Positions 8,265 through 14,497 of a stretch of DNA of 19,039 nt are shown piece by piece. Within the stretch, counting starts at the first letter, position 1. Every line of letters begins with the position of its first letter. This DNA is from JASHVB01 sp049522565. GTDB lineage: Bacteria > Pseudomonadota > Alphaproteobacteria > Acetobacterales > Acetobacteraceae. The notes beneath the pieces are model-generated. The model made no database searches and had not been told where the DNA came from. It saw only the letters and a program-made list of their open reading frames with translations. The stretch covers positions 1-19,039 of the forward strand of contig JBEKNT010000091.1 of assembly GCA_049522565.1 (NCBI GenBank). The letters are read 5' to 3'. A program made the translations under genes and the position numbers.

Positions 8265-8383
8265 GTGACGCACGCCTTGTGGCCCGATGGCAGGAAAGCC
8301 GGCGGCGGGCCGCCATGCGCGTCGTCGCGCGGGTGCTTCGTGATGCGATGATCGCCGGCCCCGGCCAGCAATAACTCAGACAT
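8261..8383 (-). CDS. Possible 40-residue ORF coupled to the phosphoesterase gene
   Basis: An ORF starts at ATG 8383 behind GGGAAGG and ends TGA at 8263-8261, sharing a GTGA overlap with the phosphoesterase GTG at 8264. The product starts MSELLLAGAGDHRITKHPRD and has a proline- and glycine-rich middle. I recognise no family. The ribosome-binding site and stop-start overlap suggest translation, but the ORF is short enough to occur by chance. Confidence 0.35.
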   Translation of the reverse strand: MSELLLAGAGDHRITKHPRDDAHGGPPPAFLPSGHKACVT

Positions 8384-8561
8384 GGTGTGCCTTCCCACGT
8401 GGCAGAACGGCAGAGCATACGCATGATACGCTGCGCCTCAAGACCCGTTGCGTGCCTCACCGCGAAGCCGACAGCGCCGGCGGCGTTTCGCGGCCGGTCG
8501 CTCCAGAAGCGGCATCGGTGCTCTGGGCGAAGCCGCTGGGAAGGGCTGATCCTGGGCACCT

Positions 8562-8590
8562 TTGAATTCGTCGGCAGAGGGTGCTACGAT
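8562..8590 (+). promoter_or_regulatory. Candidate extended -10 promoter for the lyase-hydratase operon
   Basis: TTGAAT (8562-8567), a 17-bp spacer and TACGAT (8585-8590) match the consensus at 4/6 each with ideal spacing, and TG sits one base before the -10 (TGCTACGAT). Transcription would begin near 8597, leaving a leader of roughly 260 nt before the lyase start. Identified by eye. Confidence 0.4.
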
Positions 8591-8803
8591 GCGTCAGATG
8601 CTCATCCGGAGCGTGGGTGCCACGCGGGATGGGGACGCCAGGAACAGCAATGCGGCAACGCAGGTTCATTTGGCTGCTGCGTATATCGGTTTCGCACGGT
8701 TCCCATCGTGTTCGGAACGCAGTTGCCTCCGGAACGGGGATTTGCCCGGTCAGCCTGCGCAACCAGCGGCCTGATCTCTTGCGCACTATTGATGCGACGC
8801 AGC

Positions 8804-8821
8804 GGCAGGCATCCGCCTGTC
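8804..8821. repeat. Inverted repeat in the lyase leader
   Basis: GGCAGGC (8804-8810) and GCCTGTC (8815-8821) form a 7-bp stem with one G-U pair around a four-base loop, about 40 bp before the lyase start codon. It may be an operator or an RNA hairpin in the leader; no run of T follows, so it is not a standard terminator. Confidence 0.3.
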
Positions 8822-8860
8822 TGACGTAATCTGTTTGCTGAACACACAAGGAGGAAGCCT

Positions 8861-10066
8861 ATGCCAGGTCGGTATCCCCAGATCGTCTACACGGAAGAAG
8901 GCATGCGCGAGGGCATGCAGATCGAATCTGCCGAGATCCCGGTTGACCAGAAGGTGGAACTGCTGGACGCCTTGTCGGAGACCGGGCTGAAGCAGATCGT
9001 CATCGGCTCGTTCGTCAGCCCGAAGTACACGCCGCAAATGGCCCGGATCGACGAGATCGTCACCAAGTTCCACCCCAAGCCAGGTGTCATGTACACCGCG
9101 CTGGCGCTGAACGAGAAGGGGGTCGAGCGGGCCAAGCAATACTCGCCGCCGCTGACCATCATGCGCAGCAAGCGGCCACAGTTGCGGGTGCATCAGTGCG
9201 ACGTGTTCGCACGGCGCAACACCAACCGCTCGCAGATGCAGGAAATGGCGGCGTGGCAGAAGGTGATCGACAACGCGGTGGCGACCGGCGTGAAGGAAGC
9301 CGGCATCGGCACCAACGCCACGTTCGGCTCCAACTTCGTGGGCGACTTCAGCGTCGATATGACCATGAAGTTCCTGGAGAAGCAGCACGCGCTGTGGGAC
9401 GCGGTCGGCATCAAGGTGACCTCGGTCAGCATCGGCGACCCGATGGGCTGGTGCCATCCGGTGAAGGTCGAGGAGATTTTCGGCCGCGTGAAGCGCATGT
9501 GGCCGGAAATCAACACCTTCAGCGCGCATCTGCACAACAGCCGCGGCATGGCAACCGTTTCGGCCTACACCGCGATCAAGACGCTGGATGGCGATGACAC
9601 GCTGCACCTGCAAGGCACCATCGGCGGCATCGGCGGATGCCCCTACTGCGGCAACGGCCGCGCCACCAGCATGGCGCCGACCGAAGACTTCATGCACATG
9701 CTGGAAGGCATGGGCATCGAGACCGGCGTCGATCTCGACAAACTCATCGATTGCGTCTGGATGATGGAGAAGATGATCGGCCGCTACGCCTGGGGCCATG
9801 TATCGCGCACCGGTCCGCGGCCGATGACGCCCGACAAGTTCTACGATGCCAACGCGCCATTCGTTGAGACGGTCGAGCAAGCCAAGCACTTCAAGCTGGG
9901 CAAGCAGGCTTACGAAGGCTGCATCTATCCGTGGGACAAGCCGATCTCCAGTCCGTACCTCGATCGGGCGCTGGCAGGTCAGCCGACTTACGAGGTAGAA
10001 GGCGCTTGGCCGTGGGAGGAGGAATTCTTCCCGAAGCCGCAGCAGTTGGCAGCCGCCGCCGAGTAA
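8861..10066 (+). CDS. HMG-CoA-lyase-like (HMGL/DRE-TIM) enzyme with C-terminal extension
   Basis: A 401-residue TIM-barrel protein starting behind AAGGAGGAAGCCT. HMG-CoA lyase signatures are clear: EGMREGMQ (residues 13-20, counterpart of the RDGLQ active-site strand, Arg16), GSFVSPKYTPQMA (49-61), IGDPMG (191-196), HLHN (223-226, both histidines kept) and IGGCPY (257-262, Cys260, counterpart of the catalytic cysteine). Relative to characterised HMGLs, the Asp after the catalytic Arg is Glu17, the Glu before the SFVSP segment is Val, and the Asn after the cysteine loop is not apparent. Residues after about 310 form an extension not found in the usual 300-325-residue enzymes. Known family members cleave 3-hydroxy-3-methylglutaryl-CoA to acetyl-CoA and acetoacetate. 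Here hydratase genes follow, so a retro-Claisen step on a related hydroxyacyl-CoA is inferred; the true substrate is unknown. Confidence 0.85.
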   Translation: MPGRYPQIVYTEEGMREGMQIESAEIPVDQKVELLDALSETGLKQIVIGSFVSPKYTPQMARIDEIVTKFHPKPGVMYTALALNEKGVERAKQYSPPLTIMRSKRPQLRVHQCDVFARRNTNRSQMQEMAAWQKVIDNAVATGVKEAGIGTNATFGSNFVGDFSVDMTMKFLEKQHALWDAVGIKVTSVSIGDPMGWCHPVKVEEIFGRVKRMWPEINTFSAHLHNSRGMATVSAYTAIKTLDGDDTLHLQGTIGGIGGCPYCGNGRATSMAPTEDFMHMLEGMGIETGVDLDKLIDCVWMMEKMIGRYAWGHVSRTGPRPMTPDKFYDANAPFVETVEQAKHFKLGKQAYEGCIYPWDKPISSPYLDRALAGQPTYEVEGAWPWEEEFFPKPQQLAAAAE

Positions 10067-10074
10067 GCCCCGCT

Positions 10075-10136
10075 GCTCTCCGTGCGGAGAGCCGACGGCT
10101 ATCGTAGGACGGCCGGGGCACCGAAAAGCCCCGGCC
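10075..10136. terminator. Two tandem hairpins between lyase and hydratase genes
   Basis: GCTCTCC/GGAGAGC (10075-10081 and 10086-10092) and a 9-bp perfect stem GGCCGGGGC/GCCCCGGCC (10111-10119 and 10128-10136, eight-base loop) sit in the 94-bp gap. Neither is followed by a T-run, so RNA-stability or partial attenuation elements are as likely as terminators. Confidence 0.4.
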
Positions 10137-10160
10137 ACCCTCGCTTTCCAGGAGCGTTGC

Positions 10161-10730
10161 ATGAGCGAGACGAAAAACCCGCTGACCGATGAGGTCAAGG
10201 CACTGATCGGCGTATCGGCGGAGAAGGTGGAGGCAAGCCCGCCCTGGGGCATCGAGCGCGAGGGCCTGCGGATCTTCACCAATGCGATCATGGATCCCGA
10301 CCCGCGCTACTGGGACGACGCGTTCGCCAAGAGCACCAAGTTCGGCGGTATCGTTACCCCGCCGATCTATTGTTCCTATATCGGACGCAAGACCCTCGCC
10401 GGGGTCGAGGACCCGATCACCCGCGCGTTCCTGGAGAATCCGAACTCCGACGGCATCGGCGGGGTGCGCGAGGGTGGGGCGGACCGCAGGGGCGCGCTGC
10501 CGCCGATCCCGACGCCGCTGAAGCGGATACTGAACGCCGGCAACGAGATCGAGGTCTATCAGTACCCGAAGCTTGGGGACCACATCTACAGCCAGGCGAA
10601 GTACCACGACATCAAGGGGCGCGTTACCAAGGACGGCGTTCCGATGCTCGTTGTCACGACTCAGGCGACCTACACCAACCAGGACGGCGACGTGCTGTGC
10701 ATCCTGCGCCAGTCGGGAATCCGCCGTTAG
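10161..10730 (+). CDS. MaoC-like hydratase, N-terminal half type (FAS1-like dehydratase domain)
   Basis: A 189-residue single hot-dog protein of the MaoC_dehydrat_N type, starting behind CAGGAGCG. The family pattern is seen in FTNAIMDPDPRYWDD (about residues 39-53) and KFGGIVTPPIYCSYIG (60-75). At the place where active hydratase-2 domains have D-x-N-P-x-H, it has D45-P-D-P-R-Y50: the Asp is present but the His is Tyr. Such half proteins pair with a separate MaoC subunit, as ChsH1/ChsH2-type and HadAB-type hydratases do, with this half shaping the acyl-CoA pocket. The partner is encoded 28 bp downstream. It probably hydrates an enoyl-CoA made by the dehydrogenases encoded further along. The middle part (90-130) is polar and glycine/proline-rich. 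Confidence 0.82.
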   Translation: MSETKNPLTDEVKALIGVSAEKVEASPPWGIEREGLRIFTNAIMDPDPRYWDDAFAKSTKFGGIVTPPIYCSYIGRKTLAGVEDPITRAFLENPNSDGIGGVREGGADRRGALPPIPTPLKRILNAGNEIEVYQYPKLGDHIYSQAKYHDIKGRVTKDGVPMLVVTTQATYTNQDGDVLCILRQSGIRR

Positions 10731-10758
10731 GCCGGGGTCGCACCAGAAGGAATGTGCC

Positions 10759-11262
10759 ATGGTGACCGCAGACGAGCTTCGCAACAAAGCGCAGCTCCAT
10801 TACGATGACGTTCAGGTGGGGCAGGAGATGCCGCCCCTGGTGATCGGCCCGATGACGCCGACACATCTGTTTCGCTGGAGCGCGGCGATCGAGAACTGGC
10901 ACCGCATCCATTACGACCAGAACTTCGCCGTTTACCACGACGGCCTGCCGAACATCCTGGCGCAGGGCTCGTGGAAGCAGAGCATCCTGCCGCGCTACCT
11001 GAAGGATTTGTGCCTGCCCGACGGCTGGCCTTGGAAGGTGCAGTTCCAGCACCGCGCGATGATCGTGCCGGGCGACACGATCACGGTCTGGGCCAAGGTG
11101 ACCGACAAACGCGAGGCTGACGGTCTTGGACTGATCGAGATGGATGTCGGGATGCGGCTGCAATCCGACATCGAGAGCTGCCCGGGCACTGCAACCATCG
11201 TGCTGCCGATCCGCGGCGGCCGGCCGGTCCCCTATCCGTTTGTGGCCCCGAAGGGCGCGTAA
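10759..11262 (+). CDS. MaoC-like hydratase, C-terminal half type
   Basis: A 167-residue hot-dog protein of the MaoC dehydratase family; ATG 10759 follows AGAAGGA and the longer frame upstream is arginine-rich shadow overlapping the previous gene. The active-site helix reads WSAAIENWHRIHYDQNFA (residues 40-57) against the family G-D-x-N-P-x-H-x-D: His51 and the following Asp53 are retained, while the catalytic Asp position is Asn46 and the Pro is Arg49. It ends FVAPKGA. With the neighbouring N-half protein it should form a heteromeric enoyl-CoA hydratase in the cytoplasm. The Asp-to-Asn change may mean altered chemistry, or that the acid comes from the partner. A gene for a small protein follows after 68 bp. 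Confidence 0.83.
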   Translation: MVTADELRNKAQLHYDDVQVGQEMPPLVIGPMTPTHLFRWSAAIENWHRIHYDQNFAVYHDGLPNILAQGSWKQSILPRYLKDLCLPDGWPWKVQFQHRAMIVPGDTITVWAKVTDKREADGLGLIEMDVGMRLQSDIESCPGTATIVLPIRGGRPVPYPFVAPKGA

Positions 11263-11330
11263 CAGCAGCAATGCCGCCCGGCCGGCGCGGCCGGTCGGTT
11301 CAGGAAATGCCAGTCGGCAAAGGAGACGAG

Positions 11331-11603
11331 ATGGGACGCTGGATCGCGATCGGTAAAGCGCCAGGATGGGATGACCTGGCGAAATTCACCGATGAGCTGA
11401 AAGCCACGTCGAAGTGGCGCATCGACCCGCGGACGACGATTACCGAGGTGATCGCGCTGGGGGATGGTCGCATGCTGGCGGAATGTCATGCGAACAGCCA
11501 GGCGGATTTCGATGCCTGGTTGCAAAAGAAGGGCTGGCAGGTGGAAAGCGTCACACCGATCAAGCACTTGGCGCGGACTGGGGAAATCTGGAAGATCAGC
11601 TAA
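11331..11603 (+). CDS. Small conserved-looking protein of unknown function (90 residues)
   Basis: ATG 11331 has AGGAG five bases upstream, a strong ribosome-binding site; the frame upstream of it is glycine/arginine-rich and unlikely to be coding. The product begins MGRWIAIGKAPGWDDLAKFT and ends EIWKIS. It has no signal peptide, membrane segment or cysteine pair. Alternating strand-like segments (RWIAIG, TEVIALGDGRMLAECHA, VESVTPIKHLA) and two amphipathic helices (DDLAKFTDELKA, QADFDAWLQKKG) suggest a ferredoxin-like alpha+beta fold of the kind seen in small dimeric isomerase or monooxygenase-like proteins; this is inference. I do not recognise the family. It is the last gene of the lyase-hydratase block, ending just before a strong hairpin. 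Confidence 0.75.
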   Translation: MGRWIAIGKAPGWDDLAKFTDELKATSKWRIDPRTTITEVIALGDGRMLAECHANSQADFDAWLQKKGWQVESVTPIKHLARTGEIWKIS

Positions 11604-11607
11604 GGCC

Positions 11608-11640
11608 GTAGACCTCTCCCGCTTCGCGGGAGAGGTCTAC
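11608..11640. terminator. Strong hairpin between convergent operons, likely bidirectional terminator
   Basis: GTAGACCTCTCCCG (11608-11621) is perfectly complementary to CGGGAGAGGTCTAC (11627-11640) around CTTCG; a further C-G pair gives a 15-bp stem. It begins four bases after the plus-strand stop and ends one base before the minus-strand stop, so it can serve both. No T-run is present on either side, which is atypical for a classical intrinsic terminator. Confidence 0.7.
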
Positions 11641-11641
11641 G

Positions 11642-13021
11642 TCAGATGCCAAGCCGTTCCTTATAGTCCGGGTCCCAGTAAGCCAACCGCCCGCGATGGA
11701 CGCGTTCGTCCATGCTCATGCGCAGGACCGGGCGCGGATGTGTAGGCCGCGTGCCGACGATGCCGGATTGCTCCATTTCCGCGTAGCGCGCGTCGTCGTA
11801 ACCCAGAATGTCCTGTAGCACCTCGCGGTTGTGCTCCCCCAGCGTCGGCCCCGGCCCACGTGCGTGCAGCGGCGTTCTGCTCAGGCGCCACGGGCGGCCG
11901 ATGATCTTGCGCGTGCCGATATTGCGCTCGGGGGGGAACTGCACGGTTTCCAACAGGCCCCGCGCCTTGGCGTGCGGATCCAGGTGCATGTCCCGCGCAT
12001 CGAACACGGCGCCGGCACGAACGCCGGCGGCCTGAAGCCGGTCCATCGCCTCGGTCTTCGAGACGCCGGCCGTCCACGCGGCGATGATCGGATCGATATC
12101 GTCGTGGTTCTGCATGCGCGCCTCGTTGCTGGCGAACCGCGCCTCCTGCAGCAACTCCGGGCGACCGATCACACGGCACAGCGCCGCCCATTCCTCATCG
12201 TCGTGCACCGAAACAACGCACCACTGATCGTCGCCGGCACAGCGATAGCAACCCTGCGGCGCCAGCCACGGGTGGCGGTTGCCGATCTGCTCACCGCGGC
12301 GTTTGTTGACTTCCCAATCGAGAATGCGGTCCGCCACCATGTAGCAGCCAAGCTGGTACATCGCGACATCGACCCAAAGTCCCTTGCCGAAGCGATGCCG
12401 ATAGCGCAGCGCCAGCGTGGTGCCCATGACCAGCGCCCAGGTAGCGAGGAAATCCACGAAGGACTGGCCGGCTTTGGACGGCGCTTCGCCGCGATAGCCG
12501 GTGACATGCACCAGCCCGTGCGTCGCTTCCTGCGTGGTTGCCTGCGCCGGGTACTGCGCATACGGCCCGTGCGGACCGTAGCCGCTACACGACACCATGA
12601 TCAGGTTCGGATTGAGTTTCTTCGCGTGCGGGTAATCCAGCACCCAGCCCCGCATCACCCGCGGGGTGAAGTTCTCCATCAGCACGTCACTGACCTTGAT
12701 CAGGTCCCGCAGCACCTCGCGCCCCTCATGGCGGCGCAGATCAAGTGCGAGCGACTTCTTGCCGCGGTTGAGCAGGTTGAACGTGCTGGTGCGATTCCAC
12801 GGATCATCGAGCGGCTCGTTTTCCGGATACACCCCGGAAAACGCGCCGCCGCGCGTGACATCCAACCGCCCCGGCCCCTCGATCTTGATGACTTCGGCGC
12901 CCAGATCCGCCAACAATCCGCCAGCGTAGGGCAACGAGAACACGTTGCTGATATCGATGATGCGCAACCCTGCCAGCGGAAGCGACGGTTCCCGGCCAGG
13001 ATCCTGCTGTTCAATTCCCAT
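11642..13021 (-). CDS. Class III CoA-transferase (CaiB/BaiF family), catalytic-type subunit
   Basis: A 459-residue formyl-CoA-transferase-like protein. I chose ATG 13021, 14 bp after the preceding gene's stop; the longer frame upstream overlaps that gene. The N-terminal domain shows LPLAGLRIIDISNVFSLPYA (residues 14-33), ADLGAEVIKIEGPGR (38-52) and the DLRR/ENFTP region. The catalytic Asp, which forms the mixed anhydride in this family, is Asp190 in GQSFVDFLATWA, aligned without gaps to Asp169 of the third CoA-transferase in this window. It is about 60 residues longer than the usual 400, with a polar C-terminal tail (WDPDYKERLGI). The enzyme transfers CoA between a donor thioester and a carboxylate. 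It probably works with the adjacent transferase as a heteromer, as in benzylsuccinate CoA-transferase. Substrate unknown. Confidence 0.88.
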   Translation of the reverse strand: MGIEQQDPGREPSLPLAGLRIIDISNVFSLPYAGGLLADLGAEVIKIEGPGRLDVTRGGAFSGVYPENEPLDDPWNRTSTFNLLNRGKKSLALDLRRHEGREVLRDLIKVSDVLMENFTPRVMRGWVLDYPHAKKLNPNLIMVSCSGYGPHGPYAQYPAQATTQEATHGLVHVTGYRGEAPSKAGQSFVDFLATWALVMGTTLALRYRHRFGKGLWVDVAMYQLGCYMVADRILDWEVNKRRGEQIGNRHPWLAPQGCYRCAGDDQWCVVSVHDDEEWAALCRVIGRPELLQEARFASNEARMQNHDDIDPIIAAWTAGVSKTEAMDRLQAAGVRAGAVFDARDMHLDPHAKARGLLETVQFPPERNIGTRKIIGRPWRLSRTPLHARGPGPTLGEHNREVLQDILGYDDARYAEMEQSGIVGTRPTHPRPVLRMSMDERVHRGRLAYWDPDYKERLGI

Positions 13022-13035
13022 TCGCTGCCACTGCC

Positions 13036-14232
13036 TTAGATGATGCCACGATCGCGCAACCTGCCGATCTCCGCCTCGGCGCATCCGAAGCGACCGAAGA
13101 CCTCGACATTGTGCTGCCCAAGCAGGGGCGCAGGCCGGCGGCAGGAGGCGGCACCGAGGCTCATGTTCCACATACGGAATGGAATCCGCAGCCGGCCGAT
13201 CACCGGATGCTCCACCTCCTGGTAGAACTCCCTGGCTTCGAGTTGCGCGCAGTTCGCAAGATCTTCGGGAGTCTGCACGATTCCCAACAGCATGCGATAT
13301 TGCTCGGACGCGGTCTTGAACATCTCGGCCATCGTGCGATCCTTGGTGGCATCCAGGATGATCGCATCGAGCTCATGGCCATGCAGGATGCGTTGCGCCG
13401 GATCGGCGAAGCGCGGTTCCTTCAACTCCTCGCGGCCAAAGAAATTCGCGATCTGCTCCCAGGTGATGGCGCCGCCTTCCTGGCTGACGAAATAGCCATC
13501 CTTGCAGGGCGTCACGTGACCGAACGAACTTCCTTCCGGGCGCCGCCGGCCCTGCACCCCACCGGCAAAACTGTAGTACGGCTGGTTGATCACCAACGAC
13601 GAGGTCACCACCTCCTGTATCGACACATCGACATGCTGGCCTAGCCCGTTCAGATCGCGCGTCAACAGCGCAACGTTCGTCGCCAGCATGCCGTTCATCG
13701 CGGCCTCGTACATCGCCGGAAACCCGCCATGCTGCAAGGGCTCACGGTCCGACGTGCCGCTGATCGCCATGATGCCGCCGGTTGCGTAGGCGACGATCTC
13801 GTTGCCCTTGTAATGGCTGTACGGACCGGTCTGTCCGAACGGCGTGATGGAGGTCATCACCAGGCCGGGGTTGTCCTGTTCCAGCGTCGCGTGATCGAGC
13901 CCGAGCGACGCCAGATGACCCGGGGCAAAACTCTCCACGATCACATCGGCAGAGCACGCCAGGCGACGGAAGATGTCGGCGCCCTCGGGCTGCGTCAGAT
14001 CCAGGGTGACGCCGCGCTTGTTCAGGTTGGCCAGCAGGAAGAACAGGCTCTTTTCCGGATCCGGATCGTCCTGGAAGAACGGCGGCAAGCGTCGGCCGCA
14101 CTCCCCGCCGGGCGGCTCGAGCTTGATGACATCGGCACCGTAGTCACCCAGCAGCCGCGCGCAGAGCGGGCCCGCGATCCCCTGGCTGAGGTCCAGCACC
14201 AACAGGTCGTCGAGTACGGCCGGCAGCACCAT
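13036..14232 (-). CDS. Class III CoA-transferase family protein lacking the catalytic Asp
   Basis: A 398-residue CaiB/BaiF protein preceded by GGGAGAA. The fold signatures are present: LLVLDLSQGIAGPLCARLLG (residues 10-29), DYGADVIKLEPPGGE, LDLTQPEGADIFRRL and SFAPGHLASLGL, followed by HVDVSIQE. Ungapped alignment from the conserved VD pair to the two other transferases in the window puts Met174 (FPAMYEAAMNGM) where the catalytic Asp should be; the nearest acid is Glu176. Family knowledge says the Asp carries the acyl/CoA intermediate, so this subunit is probably inactive alone and structural or substrate-binding in a heteromer with the next gene's product. It lies 24 bp after the YHS-like gene and 14 bp before the second transferase, in a tight operon. 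Confidence 0.87.
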   Translation of the reverse strand: MVLPAVLDDLLVLDLSQGIAGPLCARLLGDYGADVIKLEPPGGECGRRLPPFFQDDPDPEKSLFFLLANLNKRGVTLDLTQPEGADIFRRLACSADVIVESFAPGHLASLGLDHATLEQDNPGLVMTSITPFGQTGPYSHYKGNEIVAYATGGIMAISGTSDREPLQHGGFPAMYEAAMNGMLATNVALLTRDLNGLGQHVDVSIQEVVTSSLVINQPYYSFAGGVQGRRRPEGSSFGHVTPCKDGYFVSQEGGAITWEQIANFFGREELKEPRFADPAQRILHGHELDAIILDATKDRTMAEMFKTASEQYRMLLGIVQTPEDLANCAQLEAREFYQEVEHPVIGRLRIPFRMWNMSLGAASCRRPAPLLGQHNVEVFGRFGCAEAEIGRLRDRGII

Positions 14233-14256
14233 CGTTTCTCCCGTTGGTTCGCCGGC

Positions 14257-14460
14257 CTACGACGTGCGGGTATATTGCTCGGGGTTGATCAGGAACTTGC
14301 TGCGGCATTCAAGGCTGTCGAAATACACCCACTTGCCGTCATGGAATTGCCTGGTCCCCTTGGTCGGATCCGTTTCGGAGGCGCCGTGCGCGGTGAATCC
14401 CGTGGTTTGCTTCGCCGCCGCTTCGTCCACGGTTTGGCCGCATACCGGACATTGAGCCAT
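14257..14460 (-). CDS. Small YHS/zinc-ribbon-like metal-binding protein
   Basis: A 67-residue protein with a strong ribosome-binding site (AAAGGAGAAG). It starts MAQCPVCGQTVDEAAA and ends FDSLECRSKFLINPEQYT. The C-x-x-C near the N-terminus plus a final aromatic-Cys-x-x-x-Phe-x-x-x-Pro-x-x-Tyr element matches the layout of YHS/TRASH-type domains (C-P-V-C-G ... Y-F-x-S-x-x-C-x-x-x-F-x-x-x-P-x-x-Y). Here only three cysteines are seen (4, 7 and that in LEC), with a His in TAHGASE or QFHDG as a possible fourth ligand. The insert between the two halves is longer and hydrophilic. Function is unknown: metal delivery, redox sensing or a small subunit for the flanking enzymes are possible. It sits between the dehydrogenase and CoA-transferase genes. 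Confidence 0.75.
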   Translation of the reverse strand: MAQCPVCGQTVDEAAAKQTTGFTAHGASETDPTKGTRQFHDGKWVYFDSLECRSKFLINPEQYTRTS

Positions 14461-14497
14461 GTCTGCTTCTCCTTTCTGCTGATGACGCCTGACTGCC

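Larger units (their letters stand above)
8384..8860. other. Gene-free spacer with promoter and hairpin upstream of the lyase gene
   Basis: This 477-bp stretch has no convincing coding sequence on either strand; the open frames in it are arginine- and serine-rich shadows. It contains the candidate promoter at 8562-8590 and an inverted repeat GGCAGGC-atcc-GCCTGTC at 8804-8821, then the AAGGAGG ribosome-binding site of the lyase gene. Confidence 0.5.

Noticed and set aside
8786..10291. 501-codon minus-strand open frame opposite the lyase
   Set aside because: The plus strand encodes the HMGL-like protein with intact motifs; the reverse frame has no recognisable motif or ribosome-binding site.
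11642..13171. Longer start for the second CoA-transferase
   Set aside because: The extra 50 residues overlap the preceding gene and are Arg/Cys-rich; ATG 13021 gives the standard family N-terminus.
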